A stretch of 29,458 nucleotides of DNA from Syntrophales bacterium (GTDB lineage: Bacteria > Desulfobacterota > Syntrophia > Syntrophales > UBA2210): contig JALNXD010000038.1 of the NCBI GenBank assembly GCA_023230565.1, positions 1-29,458 of the forward strand, in the 5' to 3' direction. The first letter of the stretch is position 1, and each line of letters opens with the position of its first letter. The position numbers and the translations under genes were made by a program. Positions 1 through 6,865 of the stretch are shown piece by piece. A model generated the notes under the pieces. That model did not search any database. It saw only the letters and a program-made list of their open reading frames with translations, and had not been told where the DNA came from.

Positions 1-195
1 CATAAACTATTAATTTCACTTTATAAGATCAAAACGGCACACCCCGGACAGAAATCCGCATCTCTCTCTTGCACCCCATGAATTCAATGAAATGTTTAAA
101 TATGGTTTAACGAAATATGAAATAGAAGTCTGATGTTGCCATTAAAGGCCGGTGAAATTCGCTGAGACAGCTTCGTAAAAAGCTCCCAAAAGTAC

Positions 196-1569
196 TTAAT
201 CATGCTCAAAGCAGATACCGTATTTTTCAAGCTTTCTTTCAAAGGTCGGCCGTGAAATTCCCAAAATTTCACATAATTCACCTTTATTTTTATCAGTTTT
301 TCTGATCACCTTTCGAATGTGTATCTCTTCAACTTCGTCAAGTGTAAGAAAGCGACCTGATTCGGTTTTGCCGTCCTGCCGGCATTCTGATGTTTTCTCT
401 TCTTTCTCGACAAGCAGATCAGGAAAATCACTCTTCCCGAGAATTTGGCCTTTTGCCACCACTACTGCTCTTACAAGCAGGTTTTCAAGCTCCCTCACAT
501 TTCCGGGCCAGCTGTAATTGAGAAATATTTTCATCATCTCGTCGGAAATGCCCGCAACACGTTTATGGAGATCCAAATTGATTTTAGTCAGCAGATATTC
601 GACCAAATGAGGAATATCATCGAGTCTCTCCCTTAATGGAGGGATCCGGATAGAAACAATATTGAGGCGATAGAAGAGATCGTCACGGAACCTGCCATCC
701 TTCACCAATGATATAAGGTCTTTGTTAGTCGCCGCAATGACACGGGCATTTAATTTGACGCGATCCTTCCCTCCAACACGTTCAAATTCCCTCTCCTGGA
801 GCACTCGGAGAAGTTTGGCCTGCAGGTTGACGGACATTTCGCTTATCTCATCCAGAAACACGGTACCATATCTGCTGAGTTCGAATTTACCCTGCTTTCT
901 TGCAATCGCTCCTGTAAACGAACCCTTCTCGTGACCAAACAACTCGGATTCAAGAAGAGTTTCCACAATTGCGGAACAGTTGACAGCGATATACGGTTCA
1001 TCCCTCGAAGTATTGTTATGGATCACCTTTGCAATCAATTCCTTGCCGGTGCCGCTTTCACCCTGTATAAGCACTGTCGCTCTGCTTTGTGAAACCACGC
1101 CTATAGTTTTGAAGATCTCTCTCATATGATCGCCGGTCCCGATTATATCTCCCATTTTAAAATCCCGGGTCGGCTCCATGAGAAGGCTGTCTATTTTCCT
1201 CTCCATTTCAACTGTTTTCAGCGCCTTTTTAATTGCAATATCCAGTTCATCTATATTCATCGGTTTATGAATATAGTCGAACGCACCCATTTTCATGGCA
1301 TTGATAGTCGTTTCCATATCGTGATGCGCCGTTATCATTATAACCTTAACGTTTTCGTTTTCTTCCCTTAAATCTTCAAGCACGGTAAACCCGTCTATAT
1401 CCGGAAGCCTTATGTCCAAAATAACCACATCAGGTGAATTTTCCACATAACGGTTCAGTCCGTCCGTTCCCGTGGCGGCTGTAGAAACTTGATGGCCTTC
1501 TTCCGATAAATATAACTCCAGTGATTCACGTATTGAATTGTCATCATCAATAACAAGAATTTTCGCCAT
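196..1569 (-). CDS. NtrC-family sigma-54-dependent response regulator
   Basis: This 457-aa protein has the standard NtrC layout. An N-terminal receiver spans about residues 3-120 with acidic pocket D8/D9/D10 and phospho-acceptor D52 (VILDIRLP). An AAA+ sigma-54 interaction domain spans about 140-375, with Walker A GESGTGKE at 170-177 and the sigma-54 loop GSFTGA at 216-221 (a Ser variant of GAFTGA). A Fis-type helix-turn-helix lies at the C-terminus (NKGELCEILGISRPTFERKL). It should bind enhancer DNA and drive sigma-54 RNA polymerase after phosphorylation. It is the last gene of a leftward trio; the histidine kinase ends 16 bases before its ATG, so the kinase is the obvious partner. The likely target is the sigma-54 promoter at 4904-4919 in front of the c-subunit gene; that link is inference. 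Family assignment is certain. Confidence 0.97.
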   Translation of the reverse strand: MAKILVIDDDNSIRESLELYLSEEGHQVSTAATGTDGLNRYVENSPDVVILDIRLPDIDGFTVLEDLREENENVKVIMITAHHDMETTINAMKMGAFDYIHKPMNIDELDIAIKKALKTVEMERKIDSLLMEPTRDFKMGDIIGTGDHMREIFKTIGVVSQSRATVLIQGESGTGKELIAKVIHNNTSRDEPYIAVNCSAIVETLLESELFGHEKGSFTGAIARKQGKFELSRYGTVFLDEISEMSVNLQAKLLRVLQEREFERVGGKDRVKLNARVIAATNKDLISLVKDGRFRDDLFYRLNIVSIRIPPLRERLDDIPHLVEYLLTKINLDLHKRVAGISDEMMKIFLNYSWPGNVRELENLLVRAVVVAKGQILGKSDFPDLLVEKEEKTSECRQDGKTESGRFLTLDEVEEIHIRKVIRKTDKNKGELCEILGISRPTFERKLEKYGICFEHD

Positions 1570-1585
1570 TCATTAAATTCCTTAT

Positions 1586-4261
1586 TTACATTGAAGACTC
1601 AAGGGGAAGTGCAGCGCCGTTATCGTTATACAGAGACTCTTCAATAGAGAATATCATGTTGACTTTGGTGCCGCGACCCTTGATGCTTGTTATTTCTATT
1701 GATCCTTGATGAAGATCGATGATTTTTTTTACCTGTGCAAGACCCAATCCGGTACCATATTTTTTCTTGGTAAAAAAGGGATTAAATAATGATGAAAGAT
1801 CTTCCTCATCAATACCGCATCCATCGTCTTCTATGTTCACTATTACGCGCTTAGCATCCTCAACATTTCTTTCAATCGTTATTGTCAATACTCCACCCTC
1901 TTCCATTGCATCAACGGCATTATAAATTATGTTTAAATACGCTTGCCCAAGCATCGAGGGATCGACAATCACTTTCGGCACATCATCATATATTTTTTTT
2001 ACGGAAATCTTTTTATTTGCAATTACCGTATCCGCCATATCGAGCGCATGGTCCAGAACAGCCCCCATATCCGCTATTTCCTTCTTAGGATCCGCCGGTT
2101 TCGCATAAATCAGCACATCGTTCACAAGCTGTTCAAGATGCCCTACTTCATGTGCAGCGATTTTAAACCTTTTTTGATCATTGCCGACCGGAGCCATCCT
2201 CTTCTCAAGAATTTGCAGGCTCATTTTTATTGAAGAAAGGGCGTTCCGCAGTTCATGTGCGATACCAGCCGAAAGCTGACCTAAGGCTGCAAGCTTTTCA
2301 TTTTCAAAACTTTTTTTCTCGAGCGCTTTGAGAGCCGTTATATCTTGCTGCACGAGAATAGTACGGTCAGTATCCGGAACAGGACGGGGAGTGATGAGAA
2401 GATCTCTTTTTGATCCATCCCTTGCTGTCGCCTTTATTTCATAGGGAGTAAAAATTCCCTTTTTTCCTTCCTCCCATTTCTGAAGAACGAACTGTCGATT
2501 CTCCGGATCTACAAAATCGGCAAAATGTTTCCCTTTGAGCTGCGATATCCCATACAGTCCCTCTTGTTTGATATTATCCCGGCTCACATAATTGATCACG
2601 CCTTCACCGCTCAAATCGTAAACCTTTTCAGGCATTGTATCAATTATGGACTGCAGATAATTGTATAATCCTTCGATTTCCTTTCGTAACTTTATATTTT
2701 CCTCCAATTTGTTCCTTAAATTTTCCGTATTTTCCTTGAGGCTCAGCTCCAGCTCTTTTTCTTTCGTTATATCCTGCAATGTCTCTATTGCGGCGGTAAT
2801 ATTTCCATTTTCGTCATATATGGGCGCCGCCAGAAAATAAAGATACCGCTTCTTGCCTCCAAGATTTTCGTAAAAATCGTATGCTTCAAATGCGCCCTCA
2901 ACTCTGTCTGATTTTTTGACTTCCTTCGTTCCGTAATAATGATCCAGTATTTCAAAATTCTGATCAATAATGATGTCTGCAATCAGCGGCCTTTTTTCTT
3001 TATAAAGCGGCAAATAATGTTTATCCGTACCGATCATCTCCGCGGCATCATAGCCTGTAAGATAGGCACATGCTTTATTCCAGAGGATGATCCTGTGGTG
3101 TGTATCAATAACCATGGTCGGTATGGGAGAACCGCCGATTATTCCTTCAATCGTTTTATGTTCGCGCAGAAGTTTACTCTGCCAGTCTTCTCTTTCTTTT
3201 AAAAGCTTCAATTCTTCTTCCGCTTTGAGCTGCCTTGCAGCAATAAACCCGATAATAAACGCAGCGGCAATCACAATAAAGATAAGAACGGCGGCACCGA
3301 GCATGATATTGATGAAAACCCTGCGCATGAGATCTATGACAATGCCATAAGGCGTAACGAGCGCGAGAGTCCATCGATTATCTTCTACATAGACAGGCGC
3401 ATAGGCGATTATATTTTTCTCCATATTTCCCATTTCATCCATTATATTGTTCGTAACAAATCCTGCAGCACCTCTTGAAAATATTTCTCTTAACTTTTTG
3501 CTGTTTTCGGCATCGTCACCCGCAAGGACTGTTACATCCATTCCCACAATATAAGGATTCGAATGAGCCATAATGATTCCGTTTTCGTCAACAAGCCAGC
3601 TGTCGGTGGCTTCTCTCCTGCTGGAAGGGCCTGCATAGCGGTCTACAACAGCTCCGAGAAGGAGAAATGCAAGAACCGATCCCTTATATTCATTGTTTTG
3701 GGTGTAAAGAGGGACGGGCACAACAATAGCTGAGCCTGCAAGACTTCCTCTGTTTCCTTCCGGAATCCGTATCGGAAGTGTTGCGGTGGATTCCGGCAGT
3801 ACTTTCGCTTCTCGCAATGCAGTCTGCCAGACTGAATAAGGGTGTTCTTCCGTGGTGATTTTGTTGTCAGGCCAGAGAAATATCAATTCACCCGCCGAAT
3901 TGGTCATTGCAAGAAGCCGGATCTGATGCCCGACAGAATCGTAGAGAAGCTTCATAAGTTCTTTCGTTTTCTCTGTATCAAATCTTTCCCGCTCGACAAT
4001 TTGAGCAAAAGCGCTTAGATTTTTTTTCGCTCCGGCTATTAAATCTTCGATTCCGGCAGCGGCTGCAGCCGCTATTGCCACATGCTGATCCCCGAACTGC
4101 GCTGCCAAATCTTTTTCTCTTGCATGATTGACCGTCAGTGCCAGAAGAAAGATCAGAACAATCAATGATGCAGCCGCCAGCCAGACTGATATCTTCATAT
4201 CCCTTCTGAAAGTTCTCATTTCGGACTTTTGACTGTCTGCTTCCATTCTTTTTAAAATCAT
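1586..4261 (-). CDS. Membrane dCache-PAS-PAS sensor histidine kinase
   Basis: This 891-aa kinase has a transmembrane helix at about 28-48, a periplasmic double-Cache-type domain at about 49-312, and a second helix at about 314-340. Two PAS domains follow (about 372-495 and 537-640), then HisKA with phospho-acceptor His669 (GIAHELRNALSS). The HATPase domain has an N box (NIIYNAVDAMEEGG), G1 (DDGCGID) and G2 (GTGLGLAQVKKI). It has no receiver, so it should pass phosphate to the NtrC-type regulator just downstream. It probably senses a small periplasmic ligand through the Cache domain; the ligand cannot be read from sequence. It begins 15 bases after the 59-aa membrane protein gene, so the three leftward genes are probably one operon. 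The role in sensing something linked to the neighbouring c-subunit and Cache proteins is inference. Confidence 0.95.
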   Translation of the reverse strand: MILKRMEADSQKSEMRTFRRDMKISVWLAAASLIVLIFLLALTVNHAREKDLAAQFGDQHVAIAAAAAAGIEDLIAGAKKNLSAFAQIVERERFDTEKTKELMKLLYDSVGHQIRLLAMTNSAGELIFLWPDNKITTEEHPYSVWQTALREAKVLPESTATLPIRIPEGNRGSLAGSAIVVPVPLYTQNNEYKGSVLAFLLLGAVVDRYAGPSSRREATDSWLVDENGIIMAHSNPYIVGMDVTVLAGDDAENSKKLREIFSRGAAGFVTNNIMDEMGNMEKNIIAYAPVYVEDNRWTLALVTPYGIVIDLMRRVFINIMLGAAVLIFIVIAAAFIIGFIAARQLKAEEELKLLKEREDWQSKLLREHKTIEGIIGGSPIPTMVIDTHHRIILWNKACAYLTGYDAAEMIGTDKHYLPLYKEKRPLIADIIIDQNFEILDHYYGTKEVKKSDRVEGAFEAYDFYENLGGKKRYLYFLAAPIYDENGNITAAIETLQDITKEKELELSLKENTENLRNKLEENIKLRKEIEGLYNYLQSIIDTMPEKVYDLSGEGVINYVSRDNIKQEGLYGISQLKGKHFADFVDPENRQFVLQKWEEGKKGIFTPYEIKATARDGSKRDLLITPRPVPDTDRTILVQQDITALKALEKKSFENEKLAALGQLSAGIAHELRNALSSIKMSLQILEKRMAPVGNDQKRFKIAAHEVGHLEQLVNDVLIYAKPADPKKEIADMGAVLDHALDMADTVIANKKISVKKIYDDVPKVIVDPSMLGQAYLNIIYNAVDAMEEGGVLTITIERNVEDAKRVIVNIEDDGCGIDEEDLSSLFNPFFTKKKYGTGLGLAQVKKIIDLHQGSIEITSIKGRGTKVNMIFSIEESLYNDNGAALPLESSM

Positions 4262-4276
4262 GATCAGTTTATAGTG

Positions 4277-4456
4277 TCACTCGGGATCTTCATCATCCTT
4301 TTTTTCATTACGTTCTTTTACTGCCATCAATATGTACACTCCCACTGCTGCCCCAAGAGAAATAATCAGTGTTACTAATCCGCTCCTAATACCTAATACC
4401 CACTTGCATATAAGCCACGATACCAGATAGGTTGCCAGAGTCAAGATTTCCTGCAT
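4277..4456 (-). CDS. Small two-helix membrane protein, 59 aa, acidic tail
   Basis: Read directly from the sequence: ATG at 4456 (complement), TGA at 4277-4279. The product starts MQEILTLATYLVSW and ends KERNEKKDDEDPE. It has two hydrophobic segments (about 4-22 and 26-46) joined by a short KWVLGIRSG loop, and a highly charged C-terminal tail. A purine-rich AGAGG lies about 8 bases before the ATG. It is first in the leftward operon, 15 bases ahead of the dCache histidine kinase. I do not recognise the family. The second helix is Gly/Ala-rich and followed by basic then acidic residues, loosely like the small AtpI/AtpZ proteins that accompany F0 genes. That likeness is weak, but it is notable because a c-subunit gene lies divergently next door. 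It could equally be an accessory protein of the sensor kinase. Confidence 0.7.
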   Translation of the reverse strand: MQEILTLATYLVSWLICKWVLGIRSGLVTLIISLGAAVGVYILMAVKERNEKKDDEDPE

Positions 4457-4699
4457 CGCGCAAACCTCTGTTTTTTTTGAATAACTATCATGGAACTTTC
4501 TCTACACTCGAATTTTTTCAACTTGTGTATGTCAGTATTCCATGAAGCAAGAGACTTCAACCTCAAAACCGATACCATTCAACCGTCCACCCTGCCTGCA
4601 GTTACATTGTAATATGGCACTGTTATTCGGTTCGACGCGATGATAGTACAAGGGCTTGCCTTATTTTTCAATAAAAATTCACTTATTAAGACCTGTACC

Positions 4700-4756
4700 T
4701 GTCACCGGAAAGATAAACAAAAATTTCTGCATTGAAATCCGGTGACAATATGTCAC
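4700..4756. promoter_or_regulatory. Candidate enhancer/operator cluster of GTGACA/TGTCAC repeats
   Basis: TGTCACCGGA at 4700-4709 is the exact reverse complement of TCCGGTGACA at 4738-4747. The latter overlaps a perfect 15-bp palindrome, GTGACAATATGTCAC, at 4742-4756. Three half-sites in alternating orientation therefore sit about 150-200 bp upstream of the sigma-54 promoter, the usual distance for NtrC-type enhancer sites. Binding by the adjacent regulator is inferred from position and symmetry. The long inverted repeat could also fold as a hairpin. Confidence 0.55.
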
Positions 4757-4903
4757 TACTCTACTTTTCGTTAAATCAGGCGTATAGATTTAAAAAAACG
4801 TTCAATCGATTCAGCGTTTCCTGTAGAAGAGAAACGGGCTGATATTACATGTTGCTTCAATAATTCTTGACACTTGGATGAATCTTTCATATTTCGTAAA
4901 AAG

Positions 4904-4919
4904 TGGCATGGCTTATGCG
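4904..4919 (+). promoter_or_regulatory. Sigma-54 promoter (-24/-12) for the c-subunit and Cache genes
   Basis: TGGCATGGCTTATGCG matches the sigma-54 consensus TGGCACG-N4-TTGCW. The invariant GG and GC have exact spacing and only three positions differ. Transcription would start near 4931, giving a leader of about 95 bases before the ATG at 5026. A gene for a sigma-54 activator lies in the neighbouring divergent operon. Confidence 0.7.
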
Positions 4920-5025
4920 TTAGCGATGGAACAAAAAGAAGAAATACAATATTTTTATTGAACGCGTGATTGCGTGCAGATATGAGTTCAAATGAATGTA
5001 ACAGAGGAAAGAAAGGAGATTTAAA

Positions 5026-5403
5026 ATGAAACAGAAATCAACAAAATTGCTTTTCGGATTACTTGCTGCGATAGTGGTTCTAATGGCAACATCGCCCGTT
5101 GTTTTTGCAGCTGATGCAATACCGACGGAAGGCGCACCTCTGATGAAGGTAATCTTCTCCGTCGGGGCAATGCTGGCAGCGGGAATCGCTATAGGTTGCG
5201 GCACTATCGGTGCCGGTGCCGGAATCGGTAACGCTGCAAATGGCGCCTGCGGCGCTGTGGGGAGAAATCCGGGCGTACAGGGAAAAATACTTATGACCAT
5301 GCTGGTAGGTATGGCCATGGCCGAATCCATTGCAATTTACGCGCTTGTCGTTTCTCTGCTGCTATTGTATGCAAACCCCTACAAGAGTTTTCTTTTTGGC
5401 TAG
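5026..5403 (+). CDS. F-type ATP synthase c-subunit homologue (orphan, with signal peptide)
   Basis: This 125-aa protein starts with a signal-peptide-like segment (about 1-28, ending SPVVFA before ADAIP). A c-subunit hairpin follows: helix 1 is glycine-rich (GCGTIGAGAGIGN, 57-69), the polar loop is R80-N81-P82, and helix 2 carries the ion-binding carboxylate E100 in MAMAESIAIYALVV, ending LLLLYANPY. An N-terminal extension is known in some deltaproteobacterial c subunits. The position equal to Gln32 of the Ilyobacter Na+ ring aligns with I67, although E100, S101 and Y105 are kept, so ion choice is unclear and protons are more likely. A strong AGGAG precedes the ATG. No a, b, or F1 subunit gene is in the window; the neighbours are sensor genes. 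It may be the genuine atpE displaced from its operon or a second copy with another role. Confidence 0.88.
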   Translation: MKQKSTKLLFGLLAAIVVLMATSPVVFAADAIPTEGAPLMKVIFSVGAMLAAGIAIGCGTIGAGAGIGNAANGACGAVGRNPGVQGKILMTMLVGMAMAESIAIYALVVSLLLLYANPYKSFLFG

Positions 5404-5458
5404 GAAACAGACAATATTACCATGATCGCCAAAAAAATAAACTAAGGGGGAGATTACT

Positions 5459-6760
5459 ATGACAGAAAATAAAAGTGGTAAGCAGTTTTTCACTGTTTCA
5501 AGGGTGTTCTTCCTGCTTATCGTCATCCCCTTGCTATTAATGGCATTACTCATCGCCAACGGTATATTTCAATTAGGGGACACTTCAAAGAAAGGCGCCA
5601 TATCGGCTCTTGATGAGAATTTTCAGCAGGAACTGCTGTCCCGTGCTATTTCAGTATCGGATAATGTTGCCGATTTTCTCCAGCAGGTCGAGAAAGACAT
5701 ACTGGTAGCCACTATCCTTCCGGCCTCGGAAGAAGCGTATAAAGACTTCCTTGAGAAAAACAGGCAGTCTCTATGGGTTAAAAGAGACGGCAATATTGTA
5801 AAGATCATGGAACCGCTCTATACGGAAATGGCTTACATCGACCAGGATGGAGACGAAGTCATAAAAATAGTCGATGGGAAAGCAGTTGATAAGGCTGATC
5901 TGGCAAATGTCAGCGATCCCGAAAATACCACCTACAAATCGGAAGAATATTTTAAAAAAGCAAAGACATTGGATAAAGGTCAGGTCTATATGTCACATTT
6001 GAAAGGCTGGTATATCGACAGAAGCGCATTTGAAAAAGGCGAACGTTTTACAGGCATACTCCGCCTTGCGACACCTTTCTTTAATAAGCAGGGATTTGCG
6101 GGTGTGGTCACTCTCGCCCTTGATGCACAGCACCTGGCAAAATTTACTGACAATATAGTACCAACAGAACCCGGCTATGTCATCGAAGCCGATGTATCAA
6201 CCGGCAGTTATGCGTATATGGTTGACAATAGAGGTTTTATTATCTCCCATCCCGTGGACTATCATATTACAGGGCTTCAGCCTGACGGCACTCCTGTGCC
6301 TCCGGTAACAGAAGAAACTATAAATGAAATGTCCGGGAAAGGACAGGAAGTTCTCAATCTCAATCTTATGGGTGCAATCGATCCGGCACTGCCGGAGATT
6401 GCAAAAAATGCGGCACAAGGAAATTCCGGTGTAAAGACCTACAACTTTGGCGGGCACACTAAAATGGTAGCCTATTCACCGATTCCCTATTATTCTGTTT
6501 CTTATCCGAAACCGGCAGGCTTCGGCTGGATCGGCCTCGGGGTCGATGTAGATGTATTCAATGAAATGGCAATGAAAGCCTCAGACAAGATCGAGAAGGA
6601 AACGCGAGCGTGGACGACAACCGTCGTTCTGATCATTATTATCGCAATCATTCTTCTCTTCTTTATTGCTTCCATTCTTGCCAAAGGCATCAGCCGGTCA
6701 ATAGAGGCGGAAGTTCCTGAAGAATCTTTGGAACCGCCGGGTTACGATGATGAAGAATAA
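5459..6760 (+). CDS. dCache-domain membrane protein without output domain
   Basis: This 433-aa protein has a first transmembrane helix at about 14-38, a large periplasmic region (about 39-384) with double-Cache features (GQVYMSHLKGWYIDRSAF, then FAGVVTLALD, and a second lobe with YMVDNRGFIISHP), and a second helix at about 386-410. The cytoplasmic tail is only about 23 residues and acidic (PEESLEPPGYDDEE). Chemoreceptors and kinases with this architecture carry a HAMP, MCP or kinase module after helix 2; here nothing follows. GGGGAG sits just before the ATG. It lies 55 bases after the c-subunit gene and before a strong terminator, so the two form a bicistronic unit. It probably binds a small ligand and signals to a partner through the membrane. 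The partner (c subunit, 59-aa protein or dCache kinase) is inference. Confidence 0.85.
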   Translation: MTENKSGKQFFTVSRVFFLLIVIPLLLMALLIANGIFQLGDTSKKGAISALDENFQQELLSRAISVSDNVADFLQQVEKDILVATILPASEEAYKDFLEKNRQSLWVKRDGNIVKIMEPLYTEMAYIDQDGDEVIKIVDGKAVDKADLANVSDPENTTYKSEEYFKKAKTLDKGQVYMSHLKGWYIDRSAFEKGERFTGILRLATPFFNKQGFAGVVTLALDAQHLAKFTDNIVPTEPGYVIEADVSTGSYAYMVDNRGFIISHPVDYHITGLQPDGTPVPPVTEETINEMSGKGQEVLNLNLMGAIDPALPEIAKNAAQGNSGVKTYNFGGHTKMVAYSPIPYYSVSYPKPAGFGWIGLGVDVDVFNEMAMKASDKIEKETRAWTTTVVLIIIIAIILLFFIASILAKGISRSIEAEVPEESLEPPGYDDEE

Positions 6761-6795
6761 TGGTTCATAAAAAGAAAAAAATTTAAACTCAGTGT

Positions 6796-6833
6796 ATAAA
6801 AAGGCCGGATGCTTACGCTTCCGGCCTTTTTAT
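6796..6833. terminator. Bidirectional Rho-independent terminator
   Basis: ATAAAAAGGCCGGA at 6796-6809 is the exact complement of TCCGGCCTTTTTAT at 6820-6833, with a 10-base loop. The T-run on each strand means it can end both the rightward Cache gene (stop at 6760) and the leftward hybrid kinase gene (stop at 6866). Confidence 0.92.
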
Positions 6834-6865
6834 AAAGTGTCTTCTTCCTTTCGCATTGTCCTTTC

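Larger units (their letters stand above)
4457..5025. other. Divergent intergenic control region (569 bp)
   Basis: No convincing gene was found here. The region separates the leftward kinase operon from the rightward c-subunit and Cache pair. It contains a cluster of GTGACA/TGTCAC half-sites (4700-4756), a sigma-54 type promoter (4904-4919) and a short TTACA-T-TGTAA palindrome (4602-4612). No clear sigma-70 promoter for the leftward operon could be picked by eye. Confidence 0.7.

Noticed and set aside
23..195. Terminator or gene downstream of the response regulator
   Set aside because: Only a short AGCTT/AAGCT stem without a U-run is present, and no supported ORF.
4615..4630. A second sigma-54-like site, TGGCACTGTTATTCGG, in the divergent region
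   Set aside because: The -24 half is perfect, but the essential GC of the -12 element is CG/GG, and a much better site lies nearer the gene.
5026..5403. Na+-specific c ring suggested by the ES...Y residues of helix 2
   Set aside because: The position of the Na+-coordinating Gln in helix 1 is Ile67, so the full Na+ signature is absent.
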